DNA of 64,000 bases from Isoetes taiwanensis (taxonomy: Eukaryota > Streptophyta > Lycopodiopsida > Isoetales > Isoetaceae): NCBI GenBank assembly GCA_021234155.1, contig JAJEKV010000050.1, positions 10,530,214 to 10,594,213 on the forward strand. Reading direction: 5' to 3'. The translations under genes were made by a program, and so were the position numbers. Each line of letters starts with the position of its first letter. The stretch's first letter is position 1. The notes below the pieces were generated by a model. It did not search any database. It was not told where the DNA came from and saw only the letters and a program-made list of their open reading frames with translations. This document shows, one piece after another, positions 1-10,646 of this stretch.

Positions 1-419
1 ATTTGGGGTGTAGTGATTGCAAGATATGTACAATAAGTATTTATTGTAGGTGGGGAACATACAACGTGCTTGCCATTTTCTCAATTTGATACATGCCCAT
101 AATGTCATATCGTGGAGTTGCTATGATAGTAGGATTGGACAAGATAGAGAAGCAAACTTTTAGTACATGAGAACATCAAAATGAACAACTTTTTATTATC
201 TTGGTCAAGGATTGCCCGGCTCGCCATTGTATTATGTTCACACTAGAAATAATGACATTGCCACATCAAACAAAGTGGTCTACTTTTTTCCAATGGTTTG
301 GGGACTTAGAATGGTGCTTAATTTAATGCTAGACCTACTTATATAGATAACAAACCATCATTAGAATGTACTATTCAATTCAAATGCATGATATTGTCGA
401 GTGTCAACAAGAAAACTTG

Positions 420-622
420 GTTCTATCATTAATGGGTTTCTAACTTTGCCTAGGTAAACAAGGCAAATCAAGATTGGACCGTAATTATCTAAGTGTAAGG
501 CACTTTAGTTCTATCATAACATGATTCCAACTTTGCCTAAGTAAACGAGGTCCATAAAATTTGGACCATAATATCCAAAATGTAAGGCTAGAAAAGTTAG
601 GACCATAGTATTCAAATGTAAA
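420..622. repeat. Tandem repeat, about 88 bp period
   Basis: Two adjacent copies of an 88 bp unit (beginning TTCTATCAT, with AACTTTGCCTA and GTAAGGC inside) are followed by a shorter third remnant. The rest of 1-1180 is AT-rich with no open reading frame or RNA I can recognise. Confidence 0.6.
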
Positions 623-1181
623 GCCCATTATGCTTTGCTAAAGTGATTTAATAGTAATAATGCAAAGACTAGCATTGACATTATCGCATAAAAGCGGAAA
701 ATATTCACATACTAAATTTTGAATTAATATTTTGACGTTAGTATTTTAGTACATAACATTTTGAGCATGTAGCTATGATCTTTATCTATACCGAGGATGA
801 TAACTCCATCATTTATGATGTCTCAACTTATGCCCACCTCCACGAAGAAATACACCTCACCTCAAAATAGAAGTTTCGGATAAAAATCATACTCCCACTC
901 GGGTTTCCTATGAACACGCAATACTTGTTCTATTCAAAGCTCTCGAAGATATTTAATGCAACACTATCTAACACAAAGAAGCTTTTAAACGTTGTTAAAT
1001 CTTTAGAATTTTTGTCATAATAATAGGTTACAAAGATTGGATTATTATCACAACGATTTCCCATTTGCATAAAAAGATTTGCATACTTTAAACTTTTGTG
1101 CACAAAGAATTAAAACCATTACCATAACTCATAATGTGTTTTGGCTAGAGTAGCTCACGGGTTCAATTATGTTATGCTTTG

Positions 1182-1255
1182 GGTGGAGTAGCTCGGTTGG
1201 TTAGAGCGTGTGGCTGTTAGCCACAGGGTCGGAGGTTTAAGCCCTCCCTCTAGCG
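1182..1255 (+). pseudogene. tRNA-Asn(GUU) pseudogene, copy 1
   Basis: This copy is 74 bp with the anticodon GTT at 1216-1218. The acceptor second base, the anticodon-loop 3' base (A to G) and the T loop (TTCAA to TTTAA) depart from the other copies, so the B box is damaged. A shorter 5' fragment of the same unit lies just upstream (1142-1165). It is probably inactive. Confidence 0.7.
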
Positions 1256-2148
1256 AGCTCCTATTATTTGGAACCCCTCTAGCGAGCTCCTATTATTTGG
1301 AACGCATCTAATAATGCAAGGAATATGTTAAAGTACGTATCCTATATAATAAAATTATAGTGAATGTCTGTTTTGTATGTCGCCCTAAATCGGACGATGT
1401 AGAATTGGATGCCCTAATTTGAAGGGCTTAGATTTCACCACAAAATTCCGCCTAACTTGGCCCAAACTTGCCGGAACGAAACGTCAAGGCAAGAAACTGT
1501 TTTGATCCGCTAAGCGCCCGATACCAATCATTCTTGTCAAAAAGATATAAAGCTTGAAGGATCAACCACAAAACCTGAGAATCCGGTTCTTCTTTAGCCT
1601 TGACGTAAATGGCATGGGGAGGCCATTCTTGGATGACCTGCAGAATTAGCCCCGTTTGACCAACACAAATCGAGAATACTGAATAAGTAAAACCTGGGAT
1701 GCTTTAGGTTTGACCAATATCGGCCATTGCCACAGACGTCACGATTTCGGCTTCCAAGAGATTCTTCTTCCAATCACGCCAGTTTGTTAACACAGATGCA
1801 ATCTCAGCCAGCGCTTAACACAGACGCTTCGATCTTCACTCCAACAAATTGCCTGCAGTCTCCAGCAACATCCGGCTGTCGTTCGCCGCCCAAACAGAGT
1901 TTTTGTTCTGCTAAACTTATTTTAGCAGGGAGCTCTCTAATTGTGATAATGTTTTTTTGCAGGGATCATGCTGATTTGTAGAGATATAAAACTTGAAGAG
2001 AGATAGATTTCGCACTCCAGGATGGTCGGAGATGAATCGAGACCATCATTTTTCGAAATCTTAGCCATTAGAAGGTGCTTCTGCTTTCTCATCTATCTGT
2101 TGCAAATCTTGGAACATTCCACAGATATAGGTGAATGAACAGGGGATG

Positions 2149-2790
2149 ATGTGCAGGAAGACATTCGAAATCATAGATTCTAGAATAGGGGAAGTAATTA
2201 CAAGAGTAGTAGTGGCATTTAAGGAAGATGTTAATATTGCTGTTAAAGCTGCTCATATAGCATTTGAGGCCATGGCCCAGTATGTCTGGATATGTGCATT
2301 TTCCTTTTTTAATGCTGATAGATTGAAGCAAAGGGGACGCTTTAAATTTGCGACCTATTGGAGCGGACTACAGATGAACTTCCTGCGCTTGACACCCTAG
2401 ACAATGGAAAACCAATCAGCGTGGCCAAGCATTTAGACCTTCCAGGATCAATTAAAAGACTATGCACATTTGCAGGTTTTTCTGCAACATTACTTGCTAA
2501 TTTATAAGTTCATGTATGTGTCTTATGTGTTTATCATATGCAGTTATATGCAGGTTATGCTGATAGGTGTATGGTTCTACTGTAATAACTGATGGACCAT
2601 TTGATGGCCACGCTGTTCAAGAATCAATTGGAGTAGTAGGTCAAATAATACCATAGAGCTTCCCACTTTTAATGTTGCAGATGAAAATCAGTCCAGCTCT
2701 TGCTGCTGGAAAGAGTGTGGTATTGAAATAGCAGGACTGCGCTTTTAGTGCACTTTATGTTGCTCAACTGCCCCCTTTTAGTGCACTTTA
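2149..2790 (+). pseudogene. Captured aldehyde dehydrogenase fragment (ALDH2 class)
   Basis: Three pieces in correct order match the N-terminal third of class-2 aldehyde dehydrogenases. The first includes KTFEIIDSRIGEVITRV and DVNIAVKAAHIAFEA (about 2149-2275), the second ELPALDTLDNGKPISVAKHL (about 2360-2475), and the third QESIGVVGQIIP and ISPALAAGKSVVLK (about 2610-2740). The enzyme family oxidises aldehydes with NAD(P)+; the catalytic Cys/Glu part is absent. The third piece has TAG where a Trp is expected and a second stop after VVLK, and a short duplication follows (CTTTTAGTGCACTTTATGTT twice). Non-coding DNA separates the pieces, so the copy was taken from genomic DNA with introns. It lies in the same orientation as its Helitron. 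It resembles the cytosolic ALDH2C group most, from memory. Confidence 0.8.
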
Positions 2791-3339
2791 TGTTGCTCAT
2801 CTGACCAAAGGGCTGTTGATAATCTATGTCGAAAGACAAGATTATGCATGTTGTTATTCAAAAATGCTAGCAGTGCTTCTGAGGATGACAGTTCTACAAA
2901 TGATGTCTTGCAAATGGTGATAGATTAAAATACTTCTGGTGGATCTGTATAACTATACATCTTTTGGGTGCTCACCAAGATTCAATAAACACATGCCAAG
3001 GTGTCTCAACGTTCTATGCCTCTGCAATTCCCAGAAGGTCCAATGTGAATTTTAATTGGCTATACATGAAAATGCAGGTGCACATGTTGCTGCTTCCATG
3101 TGTTGGTCAATGATTATACCAATGTGGGACATGCACGCACTGGGAGGTAGTTCAAACCCTCCAAAAAATGTAGATGCAAGAAGCAAGCATTGTGTCGTTA
3201 ACATCTAATATCACATGATCATTTGTTTTGCGGGCTATTTTACACATTAATGTACACATTGGGTAACGAAGGTTCTCAATTTTCTGTTTCTTTGAAACAT
3301 GCTATGTTTGATCTTGGTGAATTTCTTCTTAGTGATTTT

Positions 3340-3960
3340 TCAGAATGTAGACGGCCAGCTAACCTTGATTCATCTTGCTTTTCAAGCCCTTGATCGGTTC
3401 TTTCCTAAACATGGACTGCTTCCATTCCATGTTTGCAATGCAGATGCTGAGATTTTACTAGCCATTGTGAGAACGTTAAACGGAAATCAGGGCACTTCAA
3501 ATTAGACAGTATTGAGAAGACAATGCTAATGCAGTTTGCAAGTGAATCACGAGCCATTTTTAATCCAATGGTTGTAATGTTCGGAGGAATTGTTGGACAA
3601 GAAGTTGGAAAAAGCCTGCTCTGAAAAGTTTCATCCCCTTTTACAGGTTCATTTTTTCAATTGATGTTGATATTATGTCAGTTTTTGTAGCTCACTAAGT
3701 TCCTTATCCAAAGCTTTCTATTGTATACCAACATGTTTTGCAGTTTTTCTATTTTGATTCAGTGGAATCTCTTCCTATGGAACCATTATCTCCTGAGGAT
3801 GTTAAACCTTTGGGTAGCTGGTATGATGCATAGATATCAGCTTTTTGGAAGACAGTTGCAGTAGAATCTTCTTGATGCTAAAGTATTTGTTGTGGGGGCC
3901 ACTGCACTTGGGTGTGAGTTTCTTAAAAATCTTGCTATGGGAAGGTGACGGTCTAGAAGC
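3340..3960 (+). pseudogene. Captured ubiquitin-activating enzyme E1 fragment
   Basis: The first piece reads DGQLTLIHLAFQALDRFF and, after one frame change near 3490, FNPMVVMFGGIVGQEVGK and KFHPLLQ. It ends at a donor (TTTACAG then GTTCAT, about 3645). The next piece begins after an acceptor (TTTTGCAG, 3742) with [11 protein letters not shown], then YDAQIS and VVGATALGCEFLKNLA with damage. This order matches the middle of plant E1 (UBA1), which activates ubiquitin with ATP, from the first adenylation half into the start of the second ThiF-like fold. Frame breaks and stops make it non-functional. The intron is kept, showing DNA-level capture, and it shares the Helitron with an ALDH fragment. 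Sequence from 3960 to 4080 may be a further damaged piece that I could not place. Confidence 0.78.
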
Positions 3961-4887
3961 TTGCTGATGCTACAGTATCTTTGCAACTGAGTGTGGTCTT
4001 GCAAGGCATTTGATATCCATCCTTGACCTTGCCATTCTACTGCCATCGAGTTCTCAGATGGCTGACAAATGCAAAGATGTAAACTGGTAACTGATAAGCT
4101 AGACTTATATTATTAAGCTAGGCCTATATCATTCTTGAGGTGGTACTGCTTTGGTTCTTCTATGTCAACCTTGAAGTGTAATATTTTCAATTTATGATCC
4201 TATCAAGAAGCTATAACACGATTTTTTATGTACCAATCTTTATCTTCCTTATAGTTCTGTCTGCTGTGCCCAAATGATAGAAGTGAGCGGCAATCTAAAA
4301 TGTTCTCATACAAACAAGTAGTGCCCTTTGATATTCAAATAACTGGATGCATCAAGTTCGGGGATGCATTGAGTTTCTAATGGGATCAACTAAGCAATAA
4401 GCCGCATTAATTATCGAGCTATTTCTCTGAAGGTGTGCTATGAGAGATGGAGGTTGCAAATTCTTGCTGTTCTCACGCACTAAATAACAATGAACTCTTA
4501 ATTCACAAATGCTGCTTACAATTTGCAATGCCAAGGAAATATTCAATGCTTAGAAATTAACCAATGTACATTGTCATATGTTAGGCGTTCTAGACATGAT
4601 GTGTATAGCCTACCTTTGTGTTTTATTTGTGTACAACCTACTTCTCAAGTCCTTTTTTAACTTACAAGATAAAAATATAAAAAAAAATTGGATTATTACT
4701 GCACTCTTTTCTCATTGCGACCGAAACATATACATGCTCTTAAGTTATGTCTCATTGTGACCAAAACATTTGCAGGCTCCAAATTTATGCCCAGCAACGC
4801 TGGGCACCGTTACTAGTAAGTCATACTATGTTTGTTATAAGTCATACTATGTTTTTGGCTCAGTCGGTTCAGTATTATTATGCTTTG

Positions 4888-4961
4888 GCTCGAGTAGCTC
4901 AGTTGGTTAGAGCGTGTGGCTGTTAACCACAAGGCCAGAGGTTCAAGCCCTCCCTCGAGCG
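4888..4961 (+). tRNA. tRNA-Asn(GUU), copy 2
   Basis: The 74 bp cloverleaf has anticodon GTT at 4922-4924. Its acceptor stem, GCTCGAG with CTCGAGC, pairs perfectly; both sides differ from the other copies (GCTGGAG with CTCTAGC), consistent with compensating change. The A box and the B box (GGTTCAAGCCC) are intact. The T stem has one A-C mismatch. It is one of the best candidates for a working copy, but a weak pseudogene is possible. Confidence 0.75.
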
Positions 4962-5555
4962 AGCTCTTATTAGTTAGAAGACATCACATAATGCAAAGGA
5001 TACAAGTTATGTAATTTAAATAGTCGTTGCACCAAACCTACCTCTAGCGAGCTCTTATTACTTAGAAGGCATACCATCATTACAATAGAAGTTATTTAAT
5101 TTAAACAATATATTGGCACACCATGATCTAGAGAAAAACGTTGGAAGTCATACTCCTGTTTTGGATCCTACAATTTGAAAGGTATCCTATCATCCAAAGG
5201 ATAGCATCAAGTTGCATAAGTTACGAAATTTAAACATTTTGTGCACTCAAGATTTAAAAGCACACCATAACTCATAACTAGTTATGGTGCCCAGCGTTGC
5301 TGGGCATACTTTGGGAGGCTGTAAATGTTTTAGCCACAATGAGAAAAGCATGCAGTATAATTCAACATTTGTGCCTTTTTATTATAACGAAAACTTTCCA
5401 AAGGTTTAAGAACGTTTAAGAAGCCTATCTCCTTCATGTTAGATGGTTTTGTCGATATCTCTGAGAGCTTTGAGTAGAACATTGTGATGCTTGTTCTTAG
5501 CAATTTTGAGTGGAAGTAAAATGTTAATCTAAGCAGGTTTGAGGTGAGGTTATAG

Positions 5556-6245
5556 TCAAAGTCTCTGTGAGGTGGCGAGGAGTTCCAAGGTGCATTCTTT
5601 GAGTATCTCTACCAAGTCTTGATCGAATCCTGGCTGTTGGCTCCGCATATGTTGGTCATCACTCTCCTGGTTTTGTGCTTGTTGCTCTTCAGTCTCCAGT
5701 TGTTCGTCTTCTTCGTTATAGGACAACATGACATACATTGTCCAATATGCAATCCTACAGACCTATAGATTGTTGATAAATAACTCAAGTTTTGTTATGT
5801 ATTTTGTTGTATGTATTTCGTTGTTTGTGATGTATATTTGGTTTTTCTTTTCTCGTAATTTTTGTACGAAGGATAAAAATGAACGGGTGCCAAGAATATG
5901 CATTTGGATTCGTCCATTTAGATGTTGGCAAAGTATAGCTTGAAATGCATTCAATTGTGGGAGGGTGATGTCTGGGCATTCATCTAAGTTCGCATCGAAT
6001 GACGTCATTGAACCATGTAAATCATCGATTGATTGCTCCAATTGAGCAATGTGTTGGAGCACATCGTCTGTATCATTTTTTGTAGGCATCTGTAAAACAA
6101 AAGCATGATGTTAAATTGATACATTTTCTTGGATGCATCAGAAAATATGTCTTACCCTAGGGTTGATAATGATGCCAAGATTTTTGGTACCTAAGTTGTG
6201 TTCATTATTGTCTTCCATCTTTGGCCTAAGATACAGCTAGGACCT
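5556..6245 (-). pseudogene. Captured multi-exon gene fragment, unidentified
   Basis: Three exon-like blocks lie in order on the reverse strand. The first starts ATG at about 6221 (MEDNNEHNLGTKNLGI) and ends at AACCCTAGG followed by GTAAGACA. The second starts after a pyrimidine tract and TTTTACAG with MPTKNDTDDVLQHIAQLEQS (6089 downward) and continues through an acidic, probably helical stretch. The third (about 5738-5556) is Gln/Glu-rich (NEEDEQLETEEQQAQNQES) and ends ILKECTLELLATSQRL before a stop. Consensus splice sites suggest a real host gene copied into Helitron 2 in the same orientation. I do not recognise the family; a small coiled-coil subunit of a larger complex is one guess. The third junction is uncertain. 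Confidence 0.45.
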
Positions 6246-7089
6246 AGATCCCCTGCAAATATAAGGCTTGGAGGTCATATATAAGGGGCAGAAAAAGGCA
6301 GTAGGTGAAAAGGTTAAAAAGGCAATGGACTTTAGAGAGAAAGTTCTTTAAGAAGCCGCCTTTTTATCCACATCACACATCATTCCACCCTTTCTTTTCA
6401 TACGATCTAACAAATTTACCTATTTCCCGATCTAACAAATTTTTCTATTTCCTTCTCTATATGATGATCTAACAAATTTATCTATTTCCTTCTCTATATG
6501 ATGATAGATTTTGCAACACTGCTAATAGCTGCTAAATTAATCAAGGGCAGTTGTAGTCCTTAGAAAAGAACATGACAATATAATTATTCAAGTAGTTGTT
6601 GGAAAATTATTGAAGTATATTGTAGTTGTTGGAAAAGAACATGGCATTGGAAAAGGACATTGAAATACAATTAAATATTTAAATGTAAAATTGTAATTGT
6701 TGGAAAAGAACATGGCAATGCAGTTGAATATATAGATCTACGGCAATCATTTGTTTGCCACCTTGCATAATTTTTGTATAATTTTTGTAGTTCTAAGCAT
6801 TCTAAAGCCTGCCAATATAGCATTCCCTCCATGCAAAGAGATCTTTGCACTGATTAAATTTACCCAAAGCCTGCCAATATAACAAATTGAGGAATGGTCA
6901 ATTTTGAAGGAGAAGTTTTTAAATTCTCATTACCATTGTGCAACCTAGATTTGCTAGAGAAGGGCCATGGTTTTTAGAAAATAATGCAAGCTTGAGTACC
7001 TGATGTATAAGGAATGGCAGAAACCATGCATATATGGGCCTTCATATTCCACTTTCATGTTATGTTGATAACCTAGACACATACAGATT

Positions 7090-7195
7090 CACTCTATATT
7101 ACATCACATTTTGCCACCAAAGATAACAAAAGCAGTTATGCCACTCTATATTACATCACATTTTGCCACCAAAGATAACAAAAGCAGTTATGCCA
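7090..7195. repeat. Exact 52 bp tandem duplication
   Basis: The sequence beginning CACTCTATATTACATCACAT is present twice in direct succession (from 7090 and from 7142) with no differences I can see, so the duplication is recent. It lies inside Helitron 2. Confidence 0.85.
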
Positions 7196-8146
7196 CGGCA
7201 CCTTTGCATCAAATTATTCTATATGGTGCTAGACTTAAATACCAATTGTTCATAAATAGGTCGCAATTGGTGAGAGTGGGGTGGTTAATTCATGCTCTGG
7301 GATAATGTTCTCCAACTCAAAACCAACCTTTTATCAAACTTCTTTAATATTTTACATATTCCAATTTGTTCGGTTCAATTCAGAAAACACTTAAAAAACT
7401 GGAAAAACCTATCCATATGGCAAATATCTTGGAACTTAATAAAGATTAGGTCTTGTAACCCTAGACATTTGATCCATCATTTGCATATTCCAAAGACAAC
7501 ATAAGCACCGGAATGCCTCAAATACATGTTACCATTCTGATTTTGTACCTTAAAGCGAGTTGCATTATATATTGCGGTTGCTCATGTGGCTCATTCAATA
7601 ATCTCCCTGACAAATTCCACAATGTTAACATAAGTACAACCTTGAAGGAAAAAAACCTTCTGATATATGTTGCTCCAAGAGGATCTGCAGATAGAAGAGA
7701 ATAATAAAATTCTGAGAAAAATCTTGGAGTCGGGGCTAATATACTTTCATATACCTCACATTCGCAGCAAGATGTGAAGAAAAATATGAAAGTTATCTTT
7801 AAGCGCGGATTTGTAATACGCACAGACATAATCTCCACCAAGTTTAAACTGCCGAAAACCATTCAAACATCACAACTCTGCTACAAACTTCGGCCAGCGA
7901 AGATGCCGGAAAATAACATGCCCTTTGAGACTGCATTCACGGATAGACAATCCGGTTGGATTTATAGGCCTGACAGAGTCTTGCTCAAGAACCGCCCAAG
8001 GAGAAACCCAAGCCCTTCTTTGCAAAGGAGAATCAATAAGAACGACAACTGTGAACAACCCTAAATATTACACTGCTTTTTATAAATTCTTGAATAAAAA
8101 GCATGAGGATCCATCATACCTTTATGTCAATGTTATCGCCAGTGTA

Positions 8147-8368
8147 TGCTCCCTCTGTACGATTCCAATACGGCCATTGGGTGGATATGTACCGAATAGC
8201 ACTACGCATCATTCTTGGGGACTTGAATGGCAGTGGCAAGCCATTTGGTGTTAAATCACAGGTAGTATACACTGGTGTGAACAACCAATCTGCTTCTTGA
8301 GGATTAGGTGTTCTAATGATTCTTGATTCTTGAGCGTCAAAACGGCCACATGCTTTCATAAAATACAC
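8147..8368 (-). pseudogene. Captured exostosin-family exon (IRX10/GUT-like)
   Basis: The translation contains RTPNPQEADWLFTPVY, TTCDLTPNGLPLPFKSPRMM and TQWPYWNRTEGA. This is close to the conserved core of plant IRX10/IRX10-L glycosyltransferases (family GT47), Golgi enzymes that extend the xylan backbone. Only this one exon is recognisable; the following IRX10 segment is not next to it, and the sequence after TEGA (YTGDN) is unrelated. The exon itself is open. It lies on the reverse strand, the same orientation as Helitron 2, and was presumably captured with that element. The neighbouring reverse-strand open stretches at 7518-8058 do not resemble IRX10 and are unidentified. Confidence 0.8.
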
Positions 8369-9547
8369 AGTAGAATCAAGTAAACATGAAAGAAACTTGG
8401 CGCTTCCTATTCATAATTTCTCAATCTTGTAAATGCAAGATCCATTTATCAAAAAAAAGATTATCCATTGGAAAGCTTAAGGAAAGCTCTATAAATAAGT
8501 CTAGGCAAGCATCTTTCAAATTCCTATTGTATATATGTCAAATATGGCAAAATATCTTTCTTGTTCTAATTCTCTGAGCATAAAGATGGAGGTTACATTT
8601 GCTTGTTCTAATTCTACACAAACATGGAGGTTAACCCCAAGTAACTACTCTAAACTAAATACATAACACGGAGATATACATTAAAATGATTGCCTCCTTT
8701 TTGAAACCTCCATCAACAATTAAAACAACCATGTTCACTATTTGGCCAGCTAGCGAGATATTTGGGCATAACTTGCAAATGCAAGATCCATTTCTCAAGC
8801 AAGATTATTCATTGGAAAGCTCAAGGAAGCTCTAAAAAATAACTCTAGGTGCACATGTATCAAATTCCTATTGTATATGTCTCAAATATACCAAAATACA
8901 TTTGTCGTTCTAATTCCCCGGAAAGACATGTCCTCGGGTTGCGGCATTGGGCGAGAGACGCATGGAAATCTATTTGCGATTATATATTGAAGCCATTATG
9001 TTTCTTTGGGAGCAATATGCACTTGTCAATGCAAGAACATGCAATGAGATGGAACTGACCTCCTCCATATGGCATTTTGCCGGCGGTTTTGTCTTGCTTG
9101 TTTCGTTGTCAACTCGAGAAAGCATTATAATCTTCATTGTTAAAAGATGGGTCCTTCATGAAGTTTTTGTCCAATGGTCATTACGGATTGACATAAACTT
9201 TGGATAAATCTTAAACAAAGTTATGGCATATGCAAGGAATTATTCAGCCATATTGAGGAACACCCACAGATTCCTTACATAGAAACAAAGCAACTATTGA
9301 TTCACACACTAATAAGAAAATAAAGAGAACTTGCACGAAACAATGGCGAAGCTTCTTATCTGGAAATCTGCTTTTATGTAATAAATCACCTACTTGTTTA
9401 AAGCCTTAGCCTTTTTCGTTTCTCCTCCCGGCCCTAATATGGCAATCAATCTTCTCATGCTTCACTTTAGCAAGTTACGCATCTATAAATTTGACATCCG
9501 GATAATTGAACTCCAAAGCACAACATAGCTTGCAAAATAAAACTTAC

Positions 9548-9880
9548 CCCGGTCCGTTGAACTTGTGATCCTCTCTGGAGATGAAGATGCGGGCTTCCTA
9601 CTCTTCTCAAATTGTTATCTACAAAAAATAGACATATGTATTTTGCATGTCTTATCATAGCCGAGAGAAGATAAATGGATGTGCTATGTATTTAGTCTCA
9701 TCACCTTCTTTAGAAGACCCATGGCCCTCTTGTAGCGGATGATTGGCGAGGGCAATCCTTTCTTCAGGCGAACTCTGAACCCGGCAATTTCCTCGATGTA
9801 GGGTGTTCCAACACTGATGCCGGACTTGCATTCTTGATTAGGCTAACCCTAGCATAAGCAGATCCGAGATCCGGCGCCCT
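9548..9880 (-). pseudogene. Two exon-like blocks near the Helitron 2 5' end
   Basis: The first block (about 9835-9706) reads SVGTPYIEEIAGFRVRLKKG and SPIIRYKRAMGLLKK and ends AAGAAG before GTGATG. The second (about 9613-9549) starts after TTTTTTGTAG and ends before GTAAGTTTT. These splice signals suggest a captured host gene fragment in the same direction as the Helitron. I do not recognise the protein. Confidence 0.35.
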
Positions 9881-10047
9881 TAGCAACACCCAATAACCCC
9901 TTTTTTTTTATCCACCGTCCAAAATTTTAAGTGAAATCTGGGCCGTCGAAAGTTTTAGGGTTTTATGCACGACATACACTAAAACTTTATAATAAAGGAT
10001 GTGTTTTGGCTAGAGTAGTTCTGATGGTTCAATTATGTTATGCTTTG

Positions 10048-10121
10048 GCTGGAGTAGCTCAGTTGGTTAGAGAGTGTGGCTGTTAACCACAAGGCCGGAG
10101 GTTCAAGCCCTCCCTCTAGCG
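10048..10121 (+). tRNA. tRNA-Asn(GUU), copy 3
   Basis: This 74 bp copy has anticodon GTT at 10082-10084 and intact A and B boxes. The only obvious defect is in the D stem (GAGA where GAGC should pair with GCTC). The acceptor GCTGGAG/CTCTAGC has one G-U pair. It sits about 48 bp from the right end of Helitron 2. Confidence 0.75.
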
Positions 10122-10241
10122 AGCTCCTATTATTTGGAACGCATCCAATAATGCAAAGAATAGCATCAAGTTCAAGACGTTAAAGCACGTTATAAGTCAT
10201 ACTATGTTTTTGGCACATTTGGTTAATTATGTTATGCCTTG

Positions 10242-10313
10242 GTTGGAGTAGCTCAGTTGGTTAGAGCGTGTGGCTGTTAACCACAAGGCCGGAGGTTCAA
10301 GCCATCCCTAGCA
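10242..10313 (+). pseudogene. tRNA-Asn(GUU) pseudogene, copy 4
   Basis: The 5' three quarters match copy 3, with the anticodon GTT intact. The 3' end reads GCCATCCCTAGCA, two bases short and mismatched in the T and acceptor stems. It is probably dead. Confidence 0.7.
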
Positions 10314-10328
10314 TTATGTTATGCTTTG

Positions 10329-10402
10329 GCTGGAGTAGCTCAGTTGGTTAGAGCGTGTGGCTGTTAACTACAAGGCCGGATTTTCAAGCCCTCCCTCTAG
10401 CG
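10329..10402 (+). pseudogene. tRNA-Asn(GUU) pseudogene, copy 5
   Basis: The length is full, but the anticodon stem has CTACA for CCACA and the T stem has GGATT for GGAGG, which also alters the B box. It lies only 87 bp after copy 4, as a direct repeat. A 55 bp piece of its downstream flank (TTATTATTTAGAACGCATCC) is duplicated next to it. Confidence 0.7.
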
Positions 10403-10572
10403 AGCTTTTATATTATTTAGAACGCATCCAATAATGCAAAGAATAACATCAAACTTTTATTATTTAGAACGCATCCAATAATGCAAAGAATAACATCAAG
10501 TTCAAGACGTTAAAGCACGTTATAAGTCATACTATGTTTTTTATGCAATTGGTTCAATTATGTTACGCTTTG

Positions 10573-10591
10573 GCTGGAGTAGCTCAGTTGA

Positions 10592-10622
<31 letters not shown>

Positions 10623-10646
10623 GAGGATCAAGCCCTCCCTCTAGCG
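10573..10646 (+). tRNA. tRNA-Asn(GUU), copy 6
   Basis: This 74 bp copy has anticodon GTT at 10607-10609 and paired acceptor, anticodon and T stems. The T loop begins ATCAA rather than TTCAA, which weakens the internal B-box promoter, so activity is doubtful. Isolated 3' tRNA tails (CCTCTAGCGAGCTC) lie nearby at about 10729 and, on the other side of Helitron 2, at 5041. Confidence 0.6.

Larger units (their letters stand above)
1340..4816 (+). mobile_element. Non-autonomous Helitron 1, carrying ALDH and E1 fragments
   Basis: The 5' end starts TCCTATATAATAAAATTATA after an A, and the 3' end has the hairpin GCCCAGC-AAC-GCTGGGC, then ACCGTTA and CTAG before a T. Insertion between A and T without target duplication, a TC start and a CTRR end after a hairpin are the hallmarks of Helitrons. 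An unoccupied relative of the target occurs twice in this window (10189-10216 and 10509-10536, TTAAAGCACGTTATAAGTC); the sequence on the two sides of this element rejoins to almost the same string. No Rep/helicase gene is present, so it would need a partner in trans. Confidence 0.88.
5278..9999 (-). mobile_element. Non-autonomous Helitron 2, carrying exostosin and other exons
   Basis: On the reverse strand the element starts TCCTTTATTATAAAGTTTTA (9999 downward) and ends with the same hairpin as Helitron 1 (GCCCAGCAACGCTGGGC), then ACCATAA and CTAG (5281-5278), between A and T. The uninterrupted target is visible at 1085-1155 (CCATAACTCATAATGTGTTT), and the left and right flanks here rejoin to exactly that string. 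The first roughly 100 bp of the 5' end matches Helitron 3. No Rep/helicase was seen. At 4.7 kb it is the longest Helitron in the window. Confidence 0.88.

Noticed and set aside
7518-8064. Overlapping frames on both strands as genes next to the IRX10 exon
   Set aside because: No resemblance to IRX10 or another family, no consistent coding signal and no splice signals linking them.
4888-10646. Transfer of the tRNA-Asn genes from chloroplast or mitochondrion
   Set aside because: The sequence GCTGGAGTAGCTCAGTTGG and the rest match the nuclear-type tRNA-Asn, not the organellar one, and no other organellar sequence surrounds it.
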